A stretch of 64,000 bases of DNA from contig OY811971.1 of assembly GCA_963681505.1 (NCBI GenBank), positions 18,612,234-18,676,233 of the forward strand. Direction: 5' to 3'. The translations under genes were made by a program, and so were the position numbers. Every line of letters starts with the position of its first letter. The stretch's first letter is position 1. Positions 50,228 through 62,444 of the stretch are shown piece after piece. Under the pieces are notes generated by a model that was given only the letters and a program-made list of their open reading frames with translations, ran no database searches and was not told the DNA's origin. The stretch is from Eunapius fragilis (taxonomy: Eukaryota; Porifera; Demospongiae; Spongillida; Spongillidae).

Positions 50228-51274
50228 CTGATGGCTGATGATGCGAAGTCTTCACAAAAGCTTTTATCTCCAATTGGTGACCCAAGAATGACAAAATTGG
50301 GAATGTTGGAGCGTGTAGTGATTGCATCATGAAATTCAGGTAGGGGTTTTTTGCCAAAAAGTTCACATTTGCTCAAGTTAGGAAATAGGCCAAGGGGGGG
50401 GGGGGCCTTGATTATTCAAGATAGATAGGGCCTGATCGATGCTAGTCTTGGACCCAGCCAGAGCACCATCGTCCAAGTACCATTTGTTGAACAATAGGGA
50501 TTCACAAGTATTCTCGATTTCAATGATGACAGGGTGAATAACGAGAGAAAACAGAAGGGAGCCAAGTGGATCACGTTGCTGCACACCTGAGGTGGATGAC
50601 AGACTGCCCAGTGGATGCCAAAGATTGGTGGGATGGCTGTAGCACCATGACACCCAGGGAAGGAGCTCAGGGAAATGGGAATGGCATTGATCGAGTACAG
50701 CTTGTCTAGAAACATTGTTAAAGGCATTGCGGAGATCTACCTTTAGGACCACAAAGTCGTCATCTTCCCAATGACGGTCAATACATGCTCGTAATGAGTG
50801 GACCATGGTTTCAGCTCCACCTGGGCAAGCTACTCCGAGTTGGTGTGGGCTGAAGTAATCAGCAGCCTTGCTTTTAACCAAGGCGCATAAACATCTGCTG
50901 GTTAATCGACGTAGCACCTCACCTATGGCAATAGGTCTAACGTCACAGTCAGGAGCCTTGGATTTATTGATGGCTATCAGGGAACCTCCAGCAAGGTGAG
51001 TTGCGATTTCTGCTGGAACCTTACCACTGACCAACAGGTTCACTACACTCAAAAGCACCTTGACAAGTGAGGTAGGTAGGGTAGCTTCCAGAGCATCTAG
51101 GATGTGTTGAATTCTTAAGCCAGAGGGGCCGCAGGCTGTATCTTTGCTGAAGGAGTGGATAATGGACAAAATGTTGAAGTCAGCAGAGAGGAGGTTAGGT
51201 GAGCTCTGAGATAAGTGATCCATGGGGATAGTAGGAGGAGAAGAGTGTGGATGTTTAGATATTATAATTTGCAC

Positions 51275-52560
51275 TATATGTTATTAATCATTATTGACTT
51301 CTAATATTATTATTACGCAATAACAAAAGTAATTAATTTTTGTTGTTGATTCTCCTGCTCGCTAAATGAAAGCGAAAAATAAAAGAATGCATACTTATAT
51401 TTTTAAAAATAATCCAACTGAGATAATGTTTAAAAACAATCAAATACGCGTTTTCAATGTACAGACGTGTATGGATGTCCGAAATTGCTGGACATGACAA
51501 GGAATGGCAGCGTACATATAATGGAACTACAATAACGCACATGAGAGGTGAGAGGATGAACGTGCAAATCAATCCATTATTGATTCTTTCTTCAGTGTTA
51601 CAATAATCCTTCCAGCCGGCTCTCCTGCACCATCGTGGACCTCAATCGTGTTTTCACAGGCTTTAGCGCAGAAAACCTACGCTCGGCGGTATACTGAGGA
51701 ACTGATCGGTATAGCAGAAACAATGCCACACTTCACACAACTCCGGAAACGCATTTTTAAGATGATACACTTCATTGCACAGAATATATGCAATGCCTCA
51801 GCCCATGAATGCCGTTCTTCTTATTTCATCACCCTGCTCCTTCAAACATCACTTACCTCAATGGAGTCAATGTAGTTTTTTCATCCGCATCCCATTCATC
51901 GTGGTCTTCTTCTATATCGTCTTCATCAGAATTCTAATCATCTGCTTGTGTGCATACCAATGCAGTTGAGCTATGAAATTTACTGTAGGCAAGACAAACT
52001 GAAGCCATGTTCATGAAGAAGAGAAAATTGCAAAGCTACATGCCCACTAATTGGCAAAATGCATCAAAGATGGTATAATGTTTAAATTTAAAGTTAATAA
52101 CAACAAATTGGCATAATGTTTCAAAGGTATACGTGGTCATGTTCCAAACAAAATACTTTGGTTACTATAAACACCTATATTGACATGACTCTTGTATGGG
52201 TTGGCGAGTTTGAATGCATATCCACATAGAAGAGCAAATTGCATTTGAAGCTACATGCATGCACAGCCACAAGTACAATACGTCCATGGTCACTGATTGG
52301 TGGTCGATCCCAAATAAAATACCTTGGTCATGTCCCAAATAAATGCAAACACCTATTTGACACAAATCTATATAGAGATTGAATGCCTTTAGGTTGGTTT
52401 TGAATCCTTAAGCCTTTGCCTGTTTCCAAGGAATGAGCTGTAAAGGGGTTAAGATAGATATATAAATGGTACACTGGCTGAGTTGATGCTCTGCATGGCA
52501 GAGTTGCTGTAATCCTCATACTATATCACTAGCTTAACCAGTAAAATAAACCCATTGGTG
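51275..52560. other. Spacer, no gene seen
   Basis: Presumed 5' end of the reverse-transcriptase element and unrelated AT-rich DNA. Short frames at 51648-51875 and 52165-52365 have no domain. Two similar pieces near 52140-52210 and 52310-52390 (CACCTAT..TGACA, TTGAATGC) hint at an old local duplication. Confidence 0.45.
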
Positions 52561-52569
52561 AACCAATTA

Positions 52570-53398
52570 TATTTCGTTCTATAAAATAATATCCATACAA
52601 AATAAAATTCATAAGTCACACGGACACACACACACACATGATCACACACACATGCACATACTCACATTCATACACAACCTCAGATCAGAGCAATTGGTGT
52701 CATTTAATTCTGTCAGAATGCTCCCACATGCTTAGCTTGCAATTGGTGTGTGCTTGACATAGTTGATTGTTTGCCCAAAAGAGGTCAGGCGACTGTGGGT
52801 GTGCTGTCCCCATGACTGGAACCAAGGTTACCATTTGGTTAGCCCCACACCTTGACGCTGGCCAACCTAAGTTGGTTAGGTCAGGGTAGAAGCCAAAAGG
52901 GTGCTGCCTGCCATTGATGTATAAACAAGAACACCTTTACAAGTTCACCCAATGCACAGGTGGAGAGGTGGGTGGGTAAGGAAAGCAGTTGGAATTTATC
53001 TGTAAACTGCAGCCCACCGTCAGGTGTAAGTATTTAGGGGACAGTGGGTTTGATTGGGTTTGGCTGAAAGTGAGGGAATTAGTTAAATGGAGGTGAGGTA
53101 TTTCCCAGACTTTTAGGATCAGGAATGAATGGAAGTGAAGTTTTCCCAGGGGATTTTCCCAGGCTGTAGGTGTGAATTAGCTGAATTAAGCAACTTGCTA
53201 TTGTTCCCATTCACCAAACATTAAACCAAGTTTTATAAATCCATGTAAACAAACACTAAAAGTACAAGTACACATTAAGACCTTTGTGGCCTGGGTTGCC
53301 CTGCTGTTAGGGAGTTAAATCAAGAGATAATGAACAGGTCTTGAACCTATTTTTTAAACATCTGGTTATACAAATGTCTGGTGTTGCCATGTGCACTT

Positions 53399-53435
<37 letters not shown>

Positions 53436-53735
53436 ACACATACAGACACACACATACACACACACACACACAGACAGACAGACACACACACACACACACA
53501 TATAAATGCCATGATGGGCAGTCAGCCATTCACACATCAACGTCTGGGCTTTGCTATTGTAATTTTATTTCCTAATTGTCGACCCACATACAAACATAAA
53601 ACAGTCTCAGTCATCCTATTCATCACATGTTTCTCTTTTTGTATGTACATTTCTATTTCTATAGGAGCCTTTGCTTTTTCTAAATCATCTTGTGCACTTT
53701 TATCATGCACACACATACACACACCATGCAAGTGT
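52570..53735. repeat. Dispersed CA-carrying repeat family, copy 2
   Basis: Shares blocks with 18820-19440 (TGTCAGAATGCTCCCACATG, CATCCTATTCATCACATG, GGAGCCTTTGCTTTTTCTAA) and, inverted, with 19120-19260 and 21480-21610. The CA tract at 53402-53502 sits at the same place as the TG tract of copy 1. Confidence 0.7.
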
Positions 53736-53743
53736 GTTGCGTG

Positions 53744-54843
53744 TAGGGCGTGTAACCTTTTTTATAAATCAAAATCGATTATTTCGACTATGAAAAAAAG
53801 TCCAATCGATTTTTCAGGTTTATAGCAACTTGCAAATCGGTTAGTAGAAACTATAAATCGATTTTGGCGATTAATGCACTATTAATTTGCCAACGATTAC
53901 CTAGGTTTTTCCAGGTTTGTCCATTTTTTTAATAATGGCACGATAAATCACAGTTTGTCTAATACTAGTATAGCCAGTTTTATTGCTCATCAGTTACTTA
54001 TGCCAACTTAAAATCATTAAAACAACAAAGATGGTACCCACAGGGGAACGATGTGCATGCCAATATTACGCCAAACCCATGATTCAATGGCAGCGGATTG
54101 TGACCCGAAAGCATTTTTTTTTTCATCGATAAACACGTGGTTATAGTACTCAGTACTAAAAGTGGGAGAAGTAAGATTTTAGTTTACTGAGATAAAAATG
54201 AAAATGAACAGTTTGTCCATCCCGCAGCTTGGGCTAATTTCTTGTACACAACGCCTTTTAAACACGTACATGTATCATACCTATCCGCCACTATAATCCA
54301 TTATTCGCCCTCATTATACAATTTAATAAGTACTGAGCAGGGCCAGCTAGACACTTCATGGTGGAACACCGCTCCAGGCATATCACAAAGCCGCCAATCG
54401 AGGCATGTACGATATTATACCCGAACGTCTGGAAAAAAGCCAGTGTACCGTGCTAAAGAGTACGTAGCGCGTTTGGTTAATCCACATGTACAATTCATGC
54501 GAACGTAAATATTTAAATAGCCGTGCCCAGGGCCCCACCGCATCAGCCGAGTCCCCAGACGTGCGACTATACATCACAATGTTTCTTTTTTAACCCGTTA
54601 GTATGCCTTTGTGCAGGCGGGAAAAGGGCATATTAAAGGGGGTAATCGATTTGTTACCGATTTTTGCATATGAAGGAAACGAATATCGACTAATCGCGAC
54701 TATGAAAAACAGAATCGGTTATTTCAACTAAAGGAAATTCTGCAATCGGTAACCTGCTATTCTACTAAGTGCATAGTCGACCGAATAGGTAATCGCGAAT
54801 AACCGATTAACCTACAAAACCTGAAAATCGGTTACACACCCTA
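53744..54843. mobile_element. 1.1-kb hAT-type non-autonomous element, 8-bp duplication GTTGCGTG
   Basis: The ends TAGGGCGTGTAACC and GGTTACACACCCTA are inverse with one change. GTTGCGTG lies directly on both sides (53736-53743, 54844-54851). Subterminal ATCGATT and CGATTA words are dense at both ends. TAGGG ends and an 8-bp duplication are classic hAT features. No transposase inside. Confidence 0.85.
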
Positions 54844-54899
54844 GTTGCGTGTGCGTATGGATTATTTCTGGTGTGTGAGAGTAGGTATGTGAGTGTGTG

Positions 54900-55400
<501 letters not shown>

Positions 55401-55671
55401 TCGTGGCAGTCAGTATCGGCTGCCTAAACAAAGTGCATCCACCGCGTGGCGTGCATGACGTGTGTGCATGATATGTGTGAAGAGCGCGAGCGTGCGTGTG
55501 TGTATGGTGGGGGGGGGGGGGGGGGGGGGGGGATGTCCGCGCTTGCGTGTGCGTGTGGGTGTGTGCATGCGATATTTGAATGACTATAGCCATGTGTGAT
55601 TCTGATTTAAAACCTAGCATATTCATTCTTGGATTTTACAGGATCGTGGCCAAATCGAGCAAAAACTACTA

Positions 55672-55912
55672 GCTGATTAGCCCACCGGACCAAAGTAAGA
55701 ACCAACGTGCTCGTGTAGGCAGCCTTTTTGGTCCTGGGACTGTTTCCGGCTGTCCGGCGGTATAGGACCAAAGTGAGCAGAGTAGGACCAAATAAGCAGC
55801 CTAAAATGGTCCTAGGACCGTTTCAGGCAGAGCCTGTTTCAGTCCGCCGGACTAAAATAGGCTGCCTGAAATGGTCCTAGGACCATTTCAGGATAGGACA
55901 AAATCAGCCGTG
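55672..55912. repeat. Inverted-repeat stretch built on TGGTCCTAGGACC
   Basis: Repeated and mirrored words AATGGTCCTAGGACC, GGCAGCCT/AGGCTGCC and CCGCCGGAC/GTCCGGCGG over 240 bp, with GCTGATTAG at the left and an AATCAGCC near the right. Probably a decayed MITE; no duplication identified. Confidence 0.5.
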
Positions 55913-56098
55913 ACATGAGTACCGAGGATTACCCCTGACCATATTCCCGGAATATACATCATTCGGATCATGTATGCCGGCAGTAATAATGATTATCCCA
56001 AACCACAAAGTCACAGCGTAATTGTGCTGCGTTTATAAATACGTATATAAATACGTACCTGGATTTAAACTACCCGCATTTATAATATATAATAAAAG

Positions 56099-57000
56099 AT
56101 GTCACTCGATCTATTAAAAAACGAGTTCTGGGTGCGCAAGGTTACTGCTCGCTACCAGAGACTTGACTTAAATAAGGATGGAGTCCTCTCCAGTGACGAC
56201 TTCAAGACTTACAACGAGAGGGCCGTTCAATTTGGAAATATGACCCCGGATCAAATTGAAGCGTCCTCTAAGAAAACTGCTAGAATCATCGCTCACTGGT
56301 TCGGCACCGATGACAAGCATATTACCTTGGAGGAATTCAAGTACGTATGTGCCGTGAGTGCTGCAGGTAAGTACATGAGGTGTGAAGTAAAGTGCGAGGG
56401 GAGAGGGTGAGCGGGGTATAGTGGGCATAATGTTTTAATATGGCATTAGTACTCGACGCACGCCATGTATTGCCGGACGATACCGTCTACGCCAACGGAG
56501 ACCGCGGTGCAAAAGGCCAAGAGCATGCATGTTTTAATTAGTTGCATGTATTAACTAATTAAGCATTTGTGACTGTTGGAATTTGGCCGTCATGCCTTGC
56601 CAGTCTGACTACCATAACAACTTCCCGCTATACATATACAGTGTACCGTACTTCCCGCACATCATATACAATGTACTACGGTTCACAAACATGGCGGATA
56701 CAATGTGCATTATTATGATTTGTTCTTCATACATATATAGATCCAGCAAAAACCAGTGTTCCTGATGTAATGTTCGACATGATTGACACCGATAATGACG
56801 GAGTGATTTCGTATAAGGAATATGCTGTCTTGTTTCAAATTCTTGGTATTGATCAAAAATTTGTAGCTGAAGCATTTGATGCCATTGATACAGACAAGGA
56901 TGGAAGTATCAGCCGAAAAGAATATGTCGATGCATACCTGGAATACACTTATGGCACTGATGAAAATCATCCAAGTCGCCATATGTATGGACACATGTGA
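56099..57000 (+). CDS. EF-hand calcium-binding protein, sarcoplasmic/calexcitin-like (two exons)
   Basis: Exons are 56099-56366 (donor GCAG|GTAAGT) and 56741-57000 (acceptor ATATATAG). Phase is correct (G+AT gives Asp), giving 175 residues, typical of the four-EF-hand sarcoplasmic calcium-binding / calexcitin / coelenterazine-binding group. Loop 1, DLNKDGVLSSDD (residues 23-34), loop 3, DTDNDGVISYKE (105-116), and loop 4, DTDKDGSISRKE (139-150), have calcium ligands. Site 2 (GTDDKHITLEEF) is degenerate. A cytosolic calcium sensor or buffer is inferred. A TATAATATAATAAAA stretch lies directly before the ATG, so the leader is either very short or has an upstream exon. The poly(A) signal is at 57109. 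Confidence 0.9.
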
Positions 57001-57108
57001 ATAAGCAGCTTCGTCAGTACATACATATGCAGAACTCTTGCCGTGCAATTAGTATTAAATAATGTTATTCCAGTTGTATGCATGTCCTAATCGTGCAGGC
57101 TTCGCTGA

Positions 57109-57114
57109 AATAAA
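57109..57114 (+). terminator. Polyadenylation signal of EF-hand gene
   Basis: AATAAA 109 bp after the stop codon, within AATAAATAAAAA. Confidence 0.65.
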
Positions 57115-58140
57115 TAAAAATGTTTTTTCATTTTACGGCTTGTAAAACTGGGAAACAGCATTTCGAGAAATTTCGGACGTTCATTAAAACCAATTTTGCA
57201 AACATTTCCCGCTCACGCGTCCATCGAAATGTATGGGGGTAAAGTTCATTTTTCAATACCATAAATCAGGGGATGCCACTATATTTAAGACGCCATTAGT
57301 GTCCCCATCACTGTCCCTCCTCCCTCATCTTTCCTACCACTTGTCCCCTCTCCATCGCTTCGTTGTCCTCACTTCCCCATCACTGTCCCCACCTCCCATC
57401 ACATCACAATGTCAGATGGCAGTGCGTGGATGGATGGGAAGGAGAGGGTACTGATGGGAAGGATCCTGTCAAATTTTGTCCCACACTAGTACTGGTCCCC
57501 CCCCCCCACACACACACCTTCCCATCAGATTGGTAAATAAAAAACAACCAGATGGTTGAGTGGAGGGTCATATACCAAGTTGGTCATATAATGCTGACTA
57601 CTTTTATGTTATAGGTGATGTAAAGCTGTGGTGTGGCATTAATATTTTTATGGTGTTGACACGAGTTTGTATGCTTGTATCAAGTTGAAGAAGGGCTTAT
57701 ATTAGGCAGAAGGCATTACGCACAAGTCTTTGTGGTTTCATAAATACTGCCTATTTAATTAGAAGTGGTATTAGTTGTGCGTTTTATGTAAACGTTTCAA
57801 GGGAAAGAGATATAATCAGCATGCATTTAGTCCACTTGGTAAGATAGAGTGTGAAAATGATAGCATGAAAATTGAACTGTTAAGCCTATTGATTTCCTAT
57901 GTTTGGCACTTCATACCACACCATTTCACTTGGCCTACACTGCTATACATGCAAGTACACACCCTGTACACTGCTACGCCTACAAACGTGTGTATGATTG
58001 TACAATTTCTGTTTGCCTTAGCATTAGTCTTGTAATTTTAACTCTCACAGGCACTCATCCTGGCTCACATGCTCTTGAGTACTTGTGCCCACACTTGCAT
58101 TGTTTCTAGTACACCATTGTATGGCATATTCTTGTACAAG
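57115..58140. other. Spacer, no gene seen
   Basis: Contains a pyrimidine-rich stretch with several CATCACTGTCCC words at 57295-57420 and a C-run near 57500. No supported gene. Confidence 0.5.
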
Positions 58141-58169
58141 CACACACATACGGATACATATCTACCAAC

Positions 58170-58830
58170 AAATGTGGAGTGGTCAGTGGAGCAGACAGCC
58201 ACTAAGGAGACCCTGATGCAGGCTGTGGACTGTAATTACAGCAGACAGTACAGCTGTGAAGTGGACCCCGCCCCAGGCCATGTTATATATCTGAACCTGT
58301 GGGAGCAGGTTCAATGTAGGATTGATTGAAGTCATTAATAAAACTTCATGTTAGTAGTAATTCCTTGCGGATTTCCTGAACACCTTTTTTCAACGTTATC
58401 CTCTGTACATGCTTGTTTGTATCATATTAGGTTCAGACCTCTACAGATGTGTCATAACATGCCTGGGCCTTGAATCCTGAAAACATGAAACCTTACCGCA
58501 GGCCCCGAACAAACCAAATCCAATAGAGATAGGGCTAGTAATGATAAGAAATAGCCACTCATTACAGCAGGAATTACTGTTGATAACGTTCAAAAAAGGT
58601 GTTCAGGTAATCTGCAATGAATAGCTACTAACATATATAACACGGCCTGGGGTGGGGTCCACTCCTCAACTGTCTGCTGTATATTTAGACTCCACAGCCT
58701 GTCTGACATAAGAGTTGCTGCCTGTTATAGTAAATAACTACACAGCCTGCAGAAGGGTCTCCTTCGTGGCTGACTAACCACTCCACAGTTGTCGATTGTA
58801 GTGTATACTCCATAGCTGTCTGCTACATTT
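58170..58830. repeat. Inverted repeat structure with TGTGGAGTGG / CCACTCCACA arms
   Basis: The left arm 58170-58290 (TGTGGAGTGGTCAGT, GGAGACCCTGATGCAGGCTG, CAGGCCATGTTATATAT) is mirrored by about 58625-58800. Inside, CTGAACACCTTTTTTCAACG and its near-inverse occur at about 58376 and 58587. The shared hairpin repeat lies within. Confidence 0.6.
58292..58313. repeat. Hairpin TGAACCTG/CAGGTTCA, copy 2
   Basis: Same 8-bp stem and 6-nt loop as 41371-41392, followed by the same TGTAGGATTGATTGA and GTCATTAATAA. Confidence 0.75.
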
Positions 58831-58902
58831 GCCAGCTGTAGTAACTTGTCTGTCTGCAATTTTCAACCCTATAACTGAGCTTCTTTCCATAATTGTGTGC
58901 AG

Positions 58903-59074
58903 TGAATCTGTTTCAAAGGCACTGCAGAAAGTGTGTGGTGAAAAGGCCTGTGAGACAGCTAACTTTGTTAGCCTCATGGACAAGTTTTTTGACACTTTAA
59001 ATGTCTACTCTGGTGCAAGTAAAGCATTTGAGATGCCATTCAGATCTGATTATTTCCGTGTTAAAGTGCAGTAA
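58903..59074 (+). pseudogene. P-element/THAP9-like transposase fragment
   Basis: After an acceptor-like TTGTGTGCAG the frame reads ESVSKALQKVCGEKACETAN and FVSLMDKFFDTLNV, which matches my memory of a conserved stretch in P-element/THAP9 transposases (valine/serine, KFFD.LNV). It stops after about 57 codons. The N-terminal THAP finger and the rest are absent, so this is a relic exon. Confidence 0.6.
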
Positions 59075-59206
59075 TTTATGTCATTATTTTATTTCAGTCA
59101 GCATTCTTCACGAATTCATGTAGCGGCATTTATCTTGCATGTTTTTTTTTTTCTTACGTACACTTTATTGTGGTGACACAGTGCCTTGAACATGTTCGTT
59201 CTTTTG

Positions 59207-59590
59207 TTACTGAAGCTTAAATTGAAAGGTAAGTAGAAACCTTAGTGATCTGACATAGGCATTTGCCGACCAAACGTTACAGTGTTTCTCCGGTCCTACA
59301 CTGATCGGAAGTATATCTGGTGGGGAGCCTGGTTTATCCTTTGAAAGGACTATGAGGTTTCCACCAGCAAGGAACTTGGAGACCACTAAATTCACCGTAC
59401 TGGATGCCAAAACCTTTGTTTACTATCTCCTTTAGGGAGAAACAGATAGTTTTTTTGTTTTTTGTAATTAGTGTAACCTCAGCAGCATCCAGTAGACGCT
59501 GAATTCGAATTCGCAATCCGGATGGTCTACACGCTGATGCCTTTGGAAAGGACCTTAAGATGGCCAACATGGATAAATTATGCAAGGTAG
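59207..59590 (-). pseudogene. Second fragment of the 46-51 kb reverse-transcriptase family
   Basis: Minus-strand reading RSFPKASACRPSGLRI, RLLDAAEVTL then, after ~60 bp of unrelated AT-rich DNA, NLVVSKFLAGGNLIVLSKDK parallels SFSKDTACGPSGLRI, HILDALEATL and VNLLVSGK..LAGGSLIAINKSK of the larger copy. Only the pre-motif-A part is present, with stops and an insertion. Confidence 0.65.
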
Positions 59591-59994
59591 AAATTAATTT
59601 TTGTCTTGATTTTAATTAAATCATAAATCATGGTATAATTTTACGAAGTACAATAAAATTTGTAACTGTATTATAACATCGAAACTTAAATCAAATTCAT
59701 CATCATCTTCTGTTGGAAGATTATTATGCTGATTAACATTGCAATCTATTTACATTTATGCTCAGCTTCGCACTACATCAAATTCACATAGCAAAGAGTG
59801 TTTAATTCTCATAGCAAACTTTTGCTTAGCCTCGTCCCCAGGCCTTATTTTTATATTAAAGTTACGCGAGCAGGGCCTGGTAGACACTGCCAGGGTGCTA
59901 GCATGCATGCGCTAGCCATTACCAATAAAAGTGGCAATCGTACACTTTTGTAGTTTATTTTGGAAACAATTCCGTATACTCATCTGATCTCGCG

Positions 59995-60347
59995 ATGGCG
60001 TATTCTGTTCAGTTCCGAGAAGCAGTGGCTTATTCTCTATCGTGTGTTCACCTTCAAAGCTTTACGCTCAAGGCTAAGCAGGAGGAAGCTCTTTTCCATC
60101 TGTACAGTGGCCGAGATGTGTTCGCCTGGTCCTTTGTATGCTGACCTGAGTGTTTACCGTAATAAGGAATCGAAGGAAGTGAGAGAATACTGAGCTTTGT
60201 CGCAGGTAAGGCTAAGTTGGAGGAAGTTCTTTTCCATCTGTACAGTGGCCGAGATGTGTTTGCCTGGTCCTTTGTATGCTGACCTGAGTGTTTACCGTAA
60301 TAGGGAATTGAAGGAAGTGAGATAATACGGAGCTTTGTCGCAGGTTT
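59995..60347 (+). pseudogene. RecQ-type helicase N-terminal fragment, 138-bp tandem duplication
   Basis: An ATG at 59995 opens a 49-codon frame ending KQEEALFHLYSGRDVFAW then SFVC-stop. The LK..QEEAL..LYSGRDVF.W stretch is what precedes Walker A in RecQ-like helicases common in sponges and cnidarians; the P-loop itself is missing. A second copy starting at about 60210 repeats the last ~138 bp with few changes. Relic or truncated duplicate. Confidence 0.5.
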
Positions 60348-60607
60348 AAGTTGCTCAAGTACTTTGATCCAGCTGTGGCCATGACATTGGGATCCCGTGA
60401 CAATACACTGTGCTGCCGATCTAATGTTCAGTGAAGACTCATCTCCTCTCTTACACATGCACTCCTACACTTCCTTTCCTTCTAACACTGCACTCCCACA
60501 CTGACTTCACCTCTTCTCACATCAGCTAGGGATTTGGAAAACATGAGTGCATATATGTGATACATATGTTCATGGTCTCTAATAGTCGGTCTCATTGGGC
60601 TCATTCA

Positions 60608-62324
60608 TTATCTTTCACTATCTTCCTCATCCTCAGTGTCACTATCTGTAGTGTATGATTGCATATTGCTTTGCTGTCTTGCTTTCTTCTCTGTCCACTT
60701 CATCATTTTATCTCCATCTATTCTATCTAGGGGATTCGGAGAGAAGTTAGGGAACTTTGAGTGACATCTCTTATCAATCACCTCAAGTATACTGGCCTTT
60801 AATACAACTTGTACAACAATCTGCACATCTTTCGCATCTGACTTCCTGCTGTGAGCAATTGCCTCTGGATGGATGCCTGTCTGTCTCTCAAAACCAAGAG
60901 CAAGCCTCTCAAGGGAGGACTCTGCTCTTGCAGCACGAATGCTAGCAGACTCAGTGAAATTGGCTTCCATGTTTGTTTGTAAAGCCTGTTTACATGCCAT
61001 TGTGGAGATCACAAGGCAGGTTGTGCCCTTTGCCACCATGGGTATTCGCAAACCTTCCCCAGGTCAGCTGGTGCACAAGGTTAGGCTGGAGAGTCGCAAG
61101 TTGGAATTGTAGTCTAAGAGCCTCGAGTGCATACCTAGTCTTCCTCTCTGCATGAAAGTGAAGCATACACAACTTCCAACATCTGATGACACGTTCGCCA
61201 TCTCTTTCCTTACAGGCATCAGTGAAAAGGTGTACTAAAGCTGAAAAGTGGCATAGAACAAGTGCATAACTATGTACTCAATCACCTGCAGTGTCTGCCA
61301 CACTCTCATTGAGGAGCGCCTCTGGTATGACTGTGAACCTACTTGCCACCTTCATGGTCAGGTCCTCCAACAAAGACTCGTTTATGTGCCCTTCAGGTCC
61401 TCCTATGTTAAGCTCTGTACTTGCAGCTGCCACTATGTATCCCCTGAACACATTGAGTAATGCATCCTGACAAGCGTGCATGTTATCCATTGTTTTTTTA
61501 AGCTTTGGACAACCATCCAAGTCTTGTAAAGAGTTGGGTGAGTGATCCATGGTCTCGTGGGCTGATCTTCACGAGCTTTTGCAAGAGAATGCCAACAGCC
61601 GTGCACAAGCCTGGGTATTGTGCATCTCCTCTTTTGTGCTTGTTCCTGACCAAGCCTCGTGTGACAACTGAATTATGGATGATTTTGAATAGGGTTGGCG
61701 CCTTGGTGTTGAGTTCCAAAATGGCCTGAGTCCATGAGAAACTCTCAGGGACGTATGGTGGAACAGTGACACTGGCTGTGAATTCTTTTTACACAACAAT
61801 AACATTCTTCACAGATCGTATGGGACACTTTAGAGACAGCCTCTTCTCTGAGATCAGGATTGGCAAAAAGAGCCCCACAAATGAACTTCACGTTGCTGGC
61901 AGCCATTGTCTTCACAATCTTTTCAAACTCAGGATGCACAGCTGTAATCACTTCAGCACCGTTTTTAGGTGAGTACACTGAAATTTGTACAATTTGTGTA
62001 CTGTTATCTTAAAGAACATGAATAGTTTATGATATATTTACCTTCACTGATGAAGTAGCAGCCATAGCATCTTCAGTTATGTTTTCAAATGGGTCCAACA
62101 CTATTGCTTCAGTAACTGTGGTGCACATATATATTAGGTGAAAATATGAACTTATTTGTACACCAACCTTCAACATACTCTGAGATGGGTTCGAGACACC
62201 AATAACATTTATCTCTTGGTCTCCTGTACCCTCTGTAGTATCCTGATAATTGACACATGTCACTCAGTGGCTCAGTGCTTAGTGCTGTCATATCCAGAAA
62301 TGGCCCATACATCTTGCTTTTCAA
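60608..62324 (-). pseudogene. DUF6589-family gene, frameshifted and internally deleted
   Basis: Minus-strand exons. 62324 to the GAAG|GTTGGT donor near 62174 joins to 62119-62045 with correct phase (..ISEYVE-VTEAIV..). The next exon, from about 61962, contains MAASNVKFICGALFANPD, then frame changes at short A-runs into EFTASVTVPP, FSWTQAILELNTKAPTLFKI and KKTMDNMHACQDALL. The end (61260-60608) reads CMLHFHAERKTRYALEALRL, LVHQLTWGRFANTHGG, NLPCDLHN, then after another shift ANFTESASIRAARAESSLER and FERQTGIHPE. The HQLTW.RF.NTHGG..NLP.DLHNE order is what I know from DUF6589 proteins. The middle of the domain is missing. Function of the family is unknown. Confidence 0.65.
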
Positions 62325-62444
62325 TCTGAATTTTAACCAACTTTATAATGTACTATAAGCAGGTCTGATTATGATATATGTACTTCAAAAAATTATTCCA
62401 TTAACCATTCTTTAACTAAACTCAAGACAAAACCATATCCGTTA

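Larger units (their letters stand above)
46218..51274 (-). pseudogene. Non-LTR-type reverse transcriptase, decayed and split by a hAT transposon
   Basis: The N-terminal part is 51274-50378, with reverse-transcriptase blocks KVDLRNAFNNVSR (motif A), SGVQQRDPLGSLLF (motif B) and YLDDGALAG (catalytic pair). A G-run near 50396-50406 shifts the frame to 50376-50233. After the transposon the frame continues from 47465 down to 47241, then across stops and shifts in pieces at 47207-46824, 46811-46566 and 46562-46218. The end has CALCP..HHALTC, RHNHLRDTL and RPADILVNN..KPAAFD, which resembles the zinc knuckle and PD-D core of restriction-like endonucleases in site-specific non-LTR elements; that link is inferred. 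Several stops and frameshifts make it inactive. Another fragment of the family lies at 59207-59590. Confidence 0.75.
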
